Part shown: in pieces, positions 11,944-23,564 of the stretch
Numbering within the stretch: the stretch's first letter is position 1
Layout of the letters: each line of letters opens with the position of its first letter
Source of the DNA: Punica granatum
Taxonomy: Eukaryota > Streptophyta > Magnoliopsida > Myrtales > Lythraceae
Direction of reading: 5' to 3'
DNA length: 64,000 nt
Assembly: GCF_007655135.1 (NCBI RefSeq)
Contig: NW_022204037.1
Location: forward strand, 248,001 to 312,000
Position numbers and translations under genes: made by a program
Notes under the pieces: model-generated
Database searches by the model: none
What the model was told of the DNA's origin: nothing
What the model saw: only the letters and a program-made list of their open reading frames with translations

Positions 11944-12849
11944 TCAGTAATACCGTTCCCCTTTGTAGGGAGCCAAATAACCGGGAATATTGAAGAACCT
12001 CGCATCAACTACATAATATTGTTCTGCAAACACAACTAAATTAATAATTACATGTATTTATCGAAATACATCCGAGATTCACATGATACGTGCGAAATGA
12101 TCAAGAAGAACTTACCACCATGTGAAGCAGGGAATAATTCCAACTTTGCAGCATCGGAAAGAATTCTCGAGTCATGTGTCGAACCCTCCCAGCCCATCAT
12201 GACATAAGTGAAGATCATATGGTGCGAACAAACAGTAGATACATTTTCCGTAATCTCGTTATTTCGATTGCGATAAGCAACTCTCTTTTCTTTCGACACA
12301 CAAGTAGCTACATGGGTTCCATCGATGGCTCTGATATAATCCTACACTAGTAATTCCATAAATTCATATTATAATATAAAGTAAAAATTATTGTACTTTA
12401 TATTTCTTCTTGTAAGACAACTTAAAGAATGGATAACACTTTCGATAATTTTGAATTTCAGACTCCACAACAACGTTCCTCTGTCTTATGTATGTTGGTG
12501 CCAACGCATGAATTACTTCAAGTATTATTTTGAATGCCCGGGAGACCGTCTCCTTAGAATGTTGGAACCGTTTCGCCACCACGAAAAATCGAGTACTGCG
12601 GGAAACAACCAATAAGAATATTCCGACCATCTCCTCGACGGTTATACCATTCCTATTATTTCTAATGTCACATTGTGTTATAAGCGTATCATAGAGATTG
12701 TGAAATATGTGAGGATCTATCCTGAAACTCTTGAAAAACCTGGTGTCATTTTCAAGGACTTCAACCATGTACTCTCTTCCGTGGAATGTATGACGATCTA
12801 TCCTGAAACTCAAGGAACTCGCATTTGTGGTTTGATAAACTTGTCTCAA
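11944..12849 (-). pseudogene. PIF/Harbinger-type transposase, broken
   Basis: Three exon-like pieces on the minus strand match the HARBI1/ALP1 family. The first (12388-12849) contains a helix-turn-helix-like region (ITVEEMVGIFLLVVS, then KETVSRAFKIILEVIHAL). The second (about 12116-12341) reads AIDGTHVATCV, holding the first catalytic Asp, then AYRNRNNEITENV and GWEGSTHDSRIL, holding the second Asp. It ends at a GTAAG donor (12115). The third (11944-12023) follows a TTTGCAG acceptor and reads EQYYVVDA, then PGYLAPYKGERYY before a TGA. Joining pieces two and three keeps the frame. The intron between pieces one and two does not fit cleanly, the C-terminus with the last acidic residue is missing, and the N-terminus is degraded. 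Confidence 0.78.
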
Positions 12850-13764
12850 ACATCAGGACTTGCCTTGACTGTGTTCGTGGGGGCATCCCAACAACCTCGG
12901 TGTACTGAATCAGCTCAGTGTAGTGCTTGTAAAGTTGGTTCAACCTCTGTGCTTTCTATGACAGCTTTGTGTCGTCGATATTGACACTTTGGAAATGCTC
13001 TTCCATCTCCGAATTCCATCTCCGAATTCATCTGTTCCCAGTCCCTCTATTTCCACGATGTTGTATCCATCCTATTTAACTTCTCAAGCATCAGGTTAAT
13101 GAAAGCAGTCTCCAAACTCTCATTCCAATCGACTAGGCCTTCGCCTTGGGAGCCATCTCTTGGGCAAAGCTCTGCTGATAACTTACAGAGCATATGACAA
13201 CATTTTGGTAGCCATATTCACATATATTATTAACACAATTGGACGCTCATATCAACATACATGGAAAAGCAGTAAACAAAATAAGAGCAGATAGCATCTA
13301 CTGTAAAGGTTCCTTGCACAGAACAAGCAAGAGGAAGTTGATTCAGAGAGCATCTACCGCGAAGCATATGGTTCCAGCATTACAGTATCAGCAAATGCAT
13401 CCATCATTCAACGACAACAACATGCAATTCCACGAATGAACATACTATGAAGCTATAGGATCAATGACAAAGAAACTGCATCCCAAAACCCTAATATGCA
13501 GATTGATATGAAATTCGAGAGAGATAGTGCGGAGAAGTTACCTCTTTAGTTGGAGATGGAAGCGGGATGTGAAGTGTGGTGTTCTTAAAAGACTAGGGAG
13601 TGGTAAGGGTCGTAACCAAGCAGCAGAGGGACTGGCCTGCAGACTCTATTGTGGCCTCTAATTGTTAATCGCGAGGGGGTCCTGCTTCTGTGGCCTCGAA
13701 GTTACTCTATCTTCGCGAATCTGGACACGGGGCAGAGGAATTGGAATCGAATTGGTAAAGCTAA
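12850..13764. other. Intergenic, possibly degraded transposon flank
   Basis: No coding region is supported. The part nearest 12850 may be the decayed N-terminal region of the Harbinger transposase. Short open frames here carry no motif. Confidence 0.5.
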
Positions 13765-13995
13765 TGCCTTGTTTGGTTTGTGAGTGTTATTTTAGAATTA
13801 TAATTCTAACTTAACTCTACCCTCTACAAAACAAAATAACTCATACAAAGTCAAAGAGTGGGTCCTATTTATATCACTTTTTTCCACAATAAAACAACAT
13901 AACTCATACAAAGTCAAATGGTGACCCCATTTATACCATTTTTTTTAAAAACCAAAATCTAATTTTAAAATCCTACTATGAAACCAAACGCAACA
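13765..13995. mobile_element. MITE, 231 bp, probable Harbinger/Tourist type
   Basis: The left end TGCCTTGTTTGGTTT and the inverted right end TGTTGCGTTTGGTTT form a 15-bp imperfect terminal inverted repeat, with similarity continuing inward (TTTTAGAATTA against TTTTAAAATTA). A TAA trinucleotide stands on both sides (13762-13764 and 13996-13998), matching the 3-bp TWA target duplication of PIF/Harbinger. The interior repeats ATAACTCATACAAAGTCAAA twice. It has no coding capacity. Confidence 0.6.
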
Positions 13996-13998
13996 TAA

Positions 13999-15869
13999 AA
14001 CTCTGCTGAAGCTTTCCCCAATTTGTTTCTCGGGAAGAAGACGATGGAAGAGCAGTAGATCATGTGAGTTGCGCAGAGCTTATTGTGAAGGTTGAGCTAC
14101 AATGGAGCACGGAGGAAGACAACACTGGCGGGGCCACCCTGTCCCCTGAACGATAAAAAATAGGTCCAATTTTTTATCGATTGTGGTTTGGAGTTGGAAA
14201 ATTGAGTGAAATTTTTAGAATGAATTCCAAAATCCTCCTCATCATCCTGAAATCCGAATTTAGGTAGACATGACAAGCATTGAAATGGATGAAGTACGCA
14301 ACTATGTCGCAAATCAATTATGGCAAGTCGAAACAAGAAGAAGCCGGTGAATTGAACTTTTTATTTATATTTTGAATGTATGTGTGCGTACTTGTATTTC
14401 CAAGTTGTAGTGCTAACAAATGAAGTAAGGCTCGAAAGCATGTGTTACTGCAAAGATCTAGCGTACCGATATTTTCTTTTAATGGATTGCAGCGGTAGAT
14501 GAGCAATTTTTCCTTCTTAACATGCGTAGGAGGGGATGGAGTAGAGGTGAGATTGAAATGTGTGTGATTATATATGAGACAAATATGAGATATATTATAT
14601 AGGGTCCACTGTATTGACTTGAATAAGAAAAATGACCATGTTGTAAAAGTCATCTTGTCTTGTAGTAGTTGGAGTTGAAATTTTCAAATTCAACTCAAAT
14701 GCTTGACGAAGCCTAAAATACCCCCATTCATCGACTCATTTTACTAAATAACATTTAATAAAGGTGGAAATTACTAGTAGATTCATTTGTAGTGGAATGT
14801 ATGGTGTCTTCGACGCCTCAAAAGATGTTAATGAAGATGTGGAACTTCTTGAGGATTAAAAAGATTCTGTGTATTTGAATCAGTTTAGTTCTTTAGATTA
14901 AATGAATTGCTCATACCTTATTATAGGTTGTGCTGGAGAAACTCGAAGTGATGAAATTCTTTCAAGACCAATGTTAATTTAATTGATATTTTTATTTATA
15001 AAACCGGCGCAATTAAATGTTTGTTTTGTTGTCTATAGGGCTGTCCACTATTTGGGCTACACCGAATTCAACCCTAACCGAACTAAAAATATTTTAATTT
15101 TCGATTCGATTTCTATCCTAGAATGTTTGGTTCCAAACCGCACCGAAACCAAATAGCTAATGTCAGCTCGGATTCGTTTTCCAGGATCATGAGACCAAAC
15201 CGAACCAAAAATTGAAATGATCTAAAATAAAATAAAAAAATTGAAACTAGGGTTTCTTCTCTCCTTCATGTTTCGTTTCCGCCCTCTTCAGTTCGTTGCT
15301 AACTGAGCTCAATCCTTGCCGCTGCTGCTACACCTCCCCGAGCTCCCGGCCGCCCCCATGCCATTCTTCTTGCAAGTCTTCGTAGCTCCCTTTCCCTCTT
15401 TCCATGCTCTGTCTCTCGAATCTCTCTCCCTCTCGAGTCTTTGTCTGTCTGTCTCCATCTCGAGTCTCTGTCCGTCTCTCGAATCTGAGTCTCTGTCTCT
15501 CTCCCCTTGTGGTCAAAATTGAGAAGAGTTTGTTGGATTTTGATTTTTGGAGAAGATCTGAGGCTTCATTGAATTAAGGGTAGATTACATATTTGACACA
15601 AAAAGTTTTTGAAAGGTAACGCTTTGGTGCAAAATATTATTTGCAATGTTTTGGTACAAAAGGAGATTCAACTTATTGCAATCAAGTGTATTCCGTTATC
15701 TACTGCTGGACGCGTAGATAATTTCTAGCGTGGCAAATGACCAGTATATTGTTCATCCGCGTGGCACAAATAATATAATAGAAAGTTTATTTCTAAATTT
15801 TTTATTAAAATAAATGAAATAAAATGTAATTTGTCCAAACACTGGTGGTAATGGTATACCCAACCATAG
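13999..15869. other. Intergenic AT-rich spacer
   Basis: No gene is supported. Around 15050-15220 lies a low-complexity stretch of ACCGAACCAAA-like words common in plant repeats. Around 15300-15525 is a TC-rich (CTCTCTGTCTC) tract that gives spurious open frames on both strands. At about 15583 a GGGTAGATTACATAT word resembles the ends of the Mutator-type MITEs elsewhere in the window, but no partner end is seen. Confidence 0.5.
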
Positions 15870-16145
15870 GTCACACACCTTTTGTCAACTTTTATTTAGG
15901 AGAACACACAGGTCACACACCCATTGTCGACTTTTATTTAGGAGAACACACAGGTCACACACCCAAATATCAACTATAACTAGGTATAAGCACGTGCATT
16001 ACTCTGGTTTATAAAAATATTTGTTTATTGGACTTCGGCCACATGTCTCACGAAAAAATATTAATTTATTAAAAATTTCTAAATTATGAATTTTCTTTCA
16101 ATTTAAAATTCATACGGTTGACTTTTCGTCATAATTTTTATATAA
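15870..16145. repeat. Segmental duplicate of 40870-41135 (upstream flank of AAE2)
   Basis: This stretch shares long identical words with 40870-41135, including AGGAGAACACACAGGTCACA and CACATGTCTCAC. Within it the unit ending ACACAGGTCACACACCC occurs two to three times. It marks the 5' part of the block that was duplicated together with the AAE2 gene. Confidence 0.75.
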
Positions 16146-16252
16146 TAAACAATAATCATAATTAGATAGCGGTGGCATTACACAGTTTAAAAGTCAAGTC
16201 ATCTAATTTATCCACGGCATTTTTTTTATCTTTAAGGAATATATTTAATTTA

Positions 16253-16573
16253 GGGCACATTACAAAAAAAAAACCCAAATTTTGTCAAATATCTCAATTT
16301 TGTCCTAAATTTTGTTTTGTAACAAAAAAACCATAAGTTTTCTAAAATGTCTCAAAAATGACCTCCGTTATAACTTCCGTCAATTTTTGCCTACGTGTGA
16401 CCTACGTGGATTGTTAAAGAGACCCACCATCAGCAGCAAAAATTGACGGAAGTTATAACGGAGGTCATTTTTGAGACATTTTAGAAAACTTATGGTTTTT
16501 TTGGTTACAAAACAAAATTTAGGACAAAATTGAGACATTTTACAAAATTTGGGTTTTTTTTTGTAATTTATCC
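16253..16573. mobile_element. Foldback MITE with 9-bp target duplication (Mutator-type), 321 bp
   Basis: The element is a near-perfect palindrome. The left arm (16253 to about 16391) is repeated inverted at about 16436-16573, with a loop of roughly 45 bases. The arms include CTCCGTTATAACTTCCGTCA and its reverse complement. It starts GGGCACATTAC and ends GTAATTTATCC. The 9-bp sequence TTTAATTTA flanks both sides exactly (16244-16252 and 16574-16582), as expected for Mutator-like transposition. Confidence 0.85.
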
Positions 16574-16582
16574 TTTAATTTA

Positions 16583-17660
16583 TAACGTGAATTGAATAAA
16601 TTTCTTTTTTCTTTAGAAATCTTTAATGCTTATTCTTGATTTTTGATGTAATAATTTAATGTAATTATGCAATAAAAATAAAATAATAGAGAAATTGAGA
16701 GAATTTAGACCGTTGAGATTTTCTTAATTAAAGGATGAATGCTATGAAGACTTGCACTTCTTAGAAACACTAGTGAAAATGCAGTTGCTTTGCACGTGAT
16801 GTCAATTAAGCATGTATCTGAATTAATCCTACTTCTTTTTAACTATTTTGTCTTTAATTTTCTCTTAAGTAATTAAATTTTGAATTTTGTTGATTTTGAA
16901 AAGTTATTTTGAATTTGTGTTATATTCGAACTTTATTTTTAAAATTCCTCGCTTTTTGAAAATTATCCAGAATTATACTAATTTATATTTTTAGTTTATT
17001 TTACTATTCTTTATAGTCTATTTTTCTAAATTTTATTTTATTTGTCTTAAATTTTATGAAATTTTCATTTTCTTGGATTTTATGCAATTTATTTTGTTTT
17101 TAATATTTTTTATTTGTGCGACGTCATCCAATAGAGCAATTGAAGAGATGCATCATCAAGAGCTGAGGGTTTCTAATATTTTACCAAGAGCTGAGGGCTT
17201 TCGAATAGAGGTTTATGAATTCCACTCTTCTATTTTAATATATTATATATTGACATTGATGGACACGGGCCATGATCGTTTAAATCATACTGATTATACG
17301 ATCTAATAATCCCATAAGCGATCATACTCTCATCGTATAGATTTCCGACCATTTGACCAATATCAGGATAGGACGCTTGGGTAAAGATAGTAGGGTGTTA
17401 CGATCTTACCATCCGACGAGCGATCCTACAGTCTTGTTGGCCAAAGCCGGAGTCGTGGATGTTGATGGGAGTTGACACTGTCTACTGGTTAATTTCTGGC
17501 CATATTATCTTATATCTTTCTTCTTCTTTTTTACAATTATATCTTTCTTTGTCCATGTCAAGGTTGATTCAAATTTTGATTAGTGAATCTCAAATTCGAA
17601 TTTGAATACTGTTGAGAGGATTTGTCTGATTTGTTGAATGGTGCCACTGGCATGTTGAAG
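16583..17660. other. AT-rich spacer upstream of the AAE2 pseudogene
   Basis: No gene is seen; the open frame near 17073 has no motif. At 17436-17469 about 33 bases resemble AAE2 exon 1 (GGCCAAAGCCGGAGTCGTGG), a small extra scrap of that gene. Confidence 0.5.
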
Positions 17661-17832
17661 ACCACTCGCACGGTATGTATGATGGACATATATTTACAAG
17701 GGATTCTTATCGGCCGCTAAGATGACTCGAGTGATGTAGATAACCTCGTTAGCAATAAACAAAAATGGCAGAGACAACTCTCCTTATCATTTATCAATCA
17801 AGAAAAAGGAAAATAACTAATAAATAACTAAA

Positions 17833-18023
17833 ACCAAGAGGCGGCCTTATAAAAATAATGGTCTAGCCAGAAAGATATAATTTCAATTTACAAACTCGAG
17901 GAAAACGACGTGGGTTTACCCAAAAAATAATAAATAACTAAGACCCACTTCATGTTCCTCGAGTTTGTAAATTAAAATTATTTCTTCTAACTAGACCACT
18001 ACTTTTATAAGTTCACCTCTTTG
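17833..18023. repeat. Inverted repeat upstream of the AAE2 pseudogene
   Basis: The left arm (17833-17898) and right arm (17958-18023) are inverted copies of about 65 bases, both containing the TATAA-like word and ATTTCAATTTACAAACTC or its complement. The same structure lies in front of the intact gene at 41756-41945, so it predates the duplication. Confidence 0.8.
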
Positions 18024-18085
18024 ACTTTGCTCCTCCCAAATCTCAGGCTTTCTTATCCGAATTTCGAAGAAATTTCACCGAAAAG

Positions 18086-18197
18086 CTGGGACCCCCCATG
18101 ACCAGGTTCCTCTTCAAGAACTCTCGAGCTCTCCTCTCTTCCCAATTCAACCGATATCTGACAGTGATCAATCGGAGTCTCTGGGCCGAATCGGACC
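18086..18197 (+). pseudogene. AAE2-like pseudogene, exon 1 first part
   Basis: This is a close copy of the first 110 or so bases of the intact gene at 42008. The initiator ATG is CTG here (18086-18088), although a second ATG follows four codons later. It encodes the basic N-terminal targeting-like region ([18 protein letters not shown]). It stops abruptly after GAATCGGACC where the LTR element 18198-29327 is inserted, and resumes at 29333. Confidence 0.88.
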
Positions 18198-21100
18198 TGT
18201 TAGCACCCCATTTTGGTCCATCAACTCTAGGATATGCATCAACAAGGCTCCCGACTAGGGTTCCAACACTCTAACAAAAATGGCTAGAGCAACATACGAA
18301 ATTTTGCAGCACACACGACTGATCCCGAAGAGTAAGGCACGAATTATCAATATTCGAACCGAAGGCAGTGGACAAAGGGCAAATCACGTCTCTGTATCAT
18401 TTTTTTCGGTGATAACGACTATCTTCGTGGATCCTAGAACCAAGTTCGATATTTTCAGATCAAGATTTGGTGAGTCTGGGACATTTTAATGCAAAAATCA
18501 CGTCAAGAACCCATTCGAGCAAAAAGATAAAAATCGTAGGAACTGGGGTGCCCAAACAGTGAATACAGCAGCTCGAGCATGGGATTCGACACATCACATC
18601 ATAGTCAATCCTGAACCTAAAAGGGTGAACTCCATATGCTTGACCTAGGATATCGAGTTAGGTTCAATTTGACGGGTCATTCATTCCAAGATTCAATACG
18701 GAGAGAGAGTTATGAATTTTTTAGCGCACCATACCCGAAACTGTTAAATCGAGACAGACTCTGCCAGTCGAGGAAAAAATCCATAAAAAAATTCAATTCT
18801 TCGTATTTTCAAGCATGGCTAACATCATTGGATTCCTAATCCACTGAAGATTCATAAAATAAAAAGAAATAGAAGATGTTTTTGGCTATATTGGTACAAA
18901 ATTGAATATATTCTCACAGATCAGAACCAAATCTCCTGGTTCGGGCCAGTTGTCGAAGAAAAATTGTTTCGGAAACTTCCTGAAGTCGAATAATCTTCAA
19001 ATTTTATGAGGATGTGCCCAACTCATGTAGAGATCAAGAAAAATATCACATAGACCGAAAGATTCATGAGAAATTCAGAAAAATTTTGGATGTTCAGGTC
19101 ATCCCATGGACCACTGGTCTCAACTCTGCCCCTCCTGCCCTTTTTTTCCCCGCTGCCCCCCCCCCCCCCCCCCCTCCATTTCCTCTTCTTCTTCTTCTTC
19201 TTCTCTTTTTTTTTTTCTTTTTTTCGGTTGGTCCAAAGGAGGAAACCCAGCTCACTCTCCTCTCCCTCACCTCATTCCCGGAAAAAAAAAACCCTAAGGC
19301 ACTCTCTCAGAAACCCTAGCCGCCACAACTCCCTGCTCTGGTTTTTCCTACGGCTCCTCTCCTCTCTTCTTCCTTCGGATTCCGGGATCCAAAAAAAAAC
19401 CGAACGAACTCCCTTTTCGACTCCCTCAGCTGGACCTCTCTGTGCAACCCGCAGCTCCACCGAACTCCTGGAGCTCTCGAACATTCATTCCTCCGACCCC
19501 ACAACTCACTCCCTCACAACAGAACCCCTCCGCTCACTCCCCCACACTACTGATAGCTCCCTCTCACTCGCTTTCTCTCTTTGCCCGACTCCTTCTCGGT
19601 TCCCTCTTTCTCCACGCAAAACACCCCATCAACATGATCATCAGCTTCAGCTCAACAGCCACCACTGGTGATATTGTTTCCTATCGAGAATCGATCGTGA
19701 AAGAGCAGTCCATCGTTACGCCAAGCATGCACCAACAGGACCACCTTCTTTCTCCGCTCCCCGACCTTCCCGAGTTGAGCTTCCTCAGGAGCCATTGCCC
19801 TTTGTATTAAATTGTTACTATCGTTGTTGCTACTCTTTTTTTTTCTGTTGTAGGTCGAAGCCGCACTATTCGGGATTCTTCCGAGCTCCCTTGGTTCGTT
19901 CCACCGTGCTGAGCCACTGCTGGCCTCCATTCATCCTTGGTTGCCTCTTTGTGAAGTCCCAGCTCAAACATAAGAGGAACAGCAGATATGGTGAGGTCCT
20001 TCCGTCTCGAAATTGTTTGTTCATGTCTGGTTCGAGATAGGGTGACAAGTGTCGTTTGATTTGGAGAAGTTTCACTGGAAGTTCGTTGTTTGCAATCGTA
20101 TGCATGGATAGGGCTGAGGTGGTCATTGATTTCTTGACACGTTTGTGTTGATATTACTTGACTTTCATGGCTTGAGTTGGTGTTTAAGTAATGAGCTGAA
20201 TTATTGCACGATTTCTTTTATGGATTTGGGCATTTTCAAAGAAATTTGACAAGTTACTGTCAAATTTGAATAAATGGTTGAATTGAACTAATGATTGAGT
20301 TGATTTTGACTAGATGTGCGAATAATGAATGACTTGAGACGACCATTCGATAGTTGAACTTCAAGATCGATTTATCATGCTTGCTTTGTCGATTATCCCT
20401 TACCTCAACTACTTGACATAGGCTAGAATTGGGTATAGAGGCATTTAGTGGTCCATTTCTCGTCGTTATGAAGCTCTGGCCATCGGCGTCGTCGCCCCCG
20501 ATCTCGGCGATCCCGACCGCCCGCCGGCTAACGGGGTCATGGCCCATTTCTCTTGCTTCGCAGGTCCGGCCCAAATCATTCGGCCCAACGCGCCCAGTCT
20601 GGCCCAGCGCTCTTCCGGGCGGTTTCTCCTTCAGGCGGGTCCGATCCGACCCGATTCGCTCAACGATTTTTTTTATTTACAGAATCACCCCTCAACTTTC
20701 CGAACTAGGTAAATTCTCGACTTAGTGGCATGATTAGGGCTCCTTTCCTGAATATTATTGCTTGCTTGATGGATATGATGTGAAATAAGCATTCTTGGGT
20801 TGCGTGGGTGATCGGATTTGTCCCGAACTCGATTTTACGAACTTTCTGTTTTGTCACATTTCAGTCCTGAGGACGCATTTTTTTTTTAGATCTACCCTGA
20901 ACTCTAAAATTATTTTCAATCAAGTCCCGGTCATTTTACTATTTTTCAATCAGTCCTTCGATTTTCCAGAAGTTTTCTAAACATCCCAAAGAACTTTTCA
21001 AATTGTTTTAGTTTAGTCCCGGGACCATTTTTCACCCTTTTCAGATCTGCCCCGAATTCAAAAATTCTTTTCAATCAAGTCCCAGTCATTTTACTATTTT

Positions 21101-22856
21101 CCAATCAGTCTTGGAATTCCCAGAATTTTTCAAGCATCCCAAGGAATTTTCCAAGTTGTTTCAGTTTAATCCTGGGGCCATTTTTTTGTTTTCAGATCAG
21201 TCCAGAGTTTCAAATTCGTTTCAAAGAAGTCCTGGGACATTTTCAGTAATTTTTATACAGTCCCCAATTTTTCAAAATTTTCAAATTGGTCCCCGAAACT
21301 TCATCTGAATTTTCAAATCAGTCCCTACTCTTTTAAAATCGTTCAATTCAGTCCCCTGGACATTTTCTAAAAATATCCGACCCTTTCCTACTTGGATCAC
21401 CCACCGACAATGTATGTGCCCCATTTAAATATTTTATTTTTGTAATTATATGTATACAACTTGACAATGTCGGAAATTAGAGTTTATCGGGCGGTCAACT
21501 AATGACTATCTCGACGACTCGAAATCCGTAGACTAAAGCATTCAGCAAATTTCTAATTAACCTAAAATTCTACATACGGGATAATCAAGACGTTAAATTT
21601 GGCTAAATTAAATCACTTGACTCTTTTAAATGAATTGTACGAATCGATTAATAATCTGTAATCGCATCGACAGTTCAAGAACTGTTAGTCACTCTCTTTT
21701 TAAATTCACAATTTCAAAAGCATTGAGATACGTGCTACGTAATCTTGATTTTTCATATACACACATACTTTCCGATTCAAGGGTATGACTATCGGTTCTT
21801 GTCCTACCGTCACTCTAGTATAGGTTTGTGTTTAGAACGGGTTAAAACATGAAAAAACAAATTAATCTCAAATTCAGCCTAAATCAAACATGAGCAATAG
21901 TCAAATAGAGGATTAGGTTTTGGGTTTTAGGTGAAAATACTCTTAATCTGTAAAAGTCATATTGTCACGATACAGAATAATCTAAAAATAACCCACACAT
22001 TCGAGACTTGACTGTGGACACCATGTTTGTCGAGTCCGTTAAAATGATGTCGAATGCTAGATGTCCTATCTATCACTCCTTTTGTTTGTTTTAAAGTAGG
22101 ATTTGTATGCCAAGATACCTCGGTTAATAATCAGTTAATTCACGTAAATTCGGCGATAACAAAACCCCATTGTTTGTTTATTTGAGCTTGCTTGTTACAT
22201 TTTTTACAATTATTTGTTATGCGGATCGAGCCCGATCCTTTAGGACACGATTCACACGGGGTCCAACGCCTCTAATCGTCGATCACGGGGTCCAATGCCC
22301 CCATACACCGAGTGCGCATTTAATTTAACTTTCGGTTTTTTCCAAAACCATACGGTGAGTATGAGTGAAATAATGGCCGAACACGAACCGATCGGGATTC
22401 AGTCATTGTAATTTGTCTTTTATTTGAGATAAGGTTTTATATTATACATATATTCATGTAAAAATCCCGATCGGAGAGTGGACGGTCAGAGTGTTTCTTC
22501 GAATTTACGGTGTCAAAACGCATAAGATGAGCGGAACTTAATTAAGCGGTAATTAAATTAAAATGGCAAACTTAGACAAGTTAGAGTACCGAAAGGGCGT
22601 GTAGGATATAGGCCCACACATAATAGAACCCTCAAATTCGGAATTTTCGGTTCCGTACAGACCATTGCCTTAGCATTTTAGGTGTACCCTGTACTCCTAG
22701 ACCCGGGCAACTCACCGACCCTCGACCTTCGGGTCGTAAACAGGTAGTGGCAACTCCTTTTCACGTGCGTCCGTCGCGCGTTCCCGAGAAGGCGGACACT
22801 CCCAAGCCGCGTTGCATTTAGGCGGGCGCATGCGTGCCCCGACGAGAATAAAATTC
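18198..22856 (+). repeat. LTR1 of the LARD-like element, mosaic and 3'-truncated
   Basis: Up to 20485 it matches LTR2 (24283-26547). From 20486 to about 21470 it instead matches the solo LTR (about 46538-47567). From 21470 on, all copies share the 3' block. The last bases (GGGTGCGCACA) and the expected primer site are missing: after AAAATT at 22855 the sequence changes to unrelated internal DNA. It also has a run of C (about 19157-19174) that is absent from LTR2. Proline- or serine-rich open frames inside are not conserved between the two LTRs. Confidence 0.75.
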
Positions 22857-23564
22857 ACGGCAGACATGAACTCGTGTATCCTTTTAGCCTGGGACAACGT
22901 GCTCCCCAAGCTTTCTCTTTTCCCCTTGTCATTTACAAAACTCTAACGGGCCACAACCACCCTTCAATCGGCTACCACAAAGCCAGAATCCTGGACATTT
23001 CTTTCTGGGAGTCTAGTCATAACACTCTAGAAATGACTAGACCGAGGTCTGATCAAATTTACGCAGAAATCCCCCGTGCGAGTCACAAACGCAGCCGCTC
23101 TACGGCACCCTGATGAGAAGGGTCCAAAGCCGACGGGCTCGTTGAACAATCTATAGAACTGCTTAGGCATCTTTGAGAACGTCCCGATAAGCCCATGCAT
23201 GGCCAACAGGAGCCCTGAGGCCCTGTGTATGGCGGACTCTAATCTTCGACCCCTCGGGATACGTAGGCGCTCCCCCTAGAGCTCGAGTCCCTCATTGTAC
23301 GACCGGGGCATCCTCAGCGAAGTAGCCGCCTCAGCGCGAGACCGGTCATCGACAAATCAAGGACCTCGGGGCTACGCACGACACAGTCATCAAGCAAGCA
23401 CCGCGGTCACACGACGATTCGCGAGCCATAATCACCACTGCATGACCCTAGCGTGATCTTGACTTAGTGTCAAGCGAATTGTCCTTTCAGCGCCCAGCGC
23501 TATTCCTTAACACTGATCTTTGCTCCAACATTCCATGCATTTCGCTACCACCACCTTGCATCGT

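Noticed and set aside
15316..15522. Serine/leucine-rich open frame on both strands
   Set aside because: It is produced by a TCTC-rich low-complexity tract.
19066..19671. 201-codon Pro/Ser-rich open frame in LTR1, partly also in LTR2 (25150-25653)
   Set aside because: Low complexity, frame differs by insertions between the two LTRs, and it is non-coding in related LTRs.
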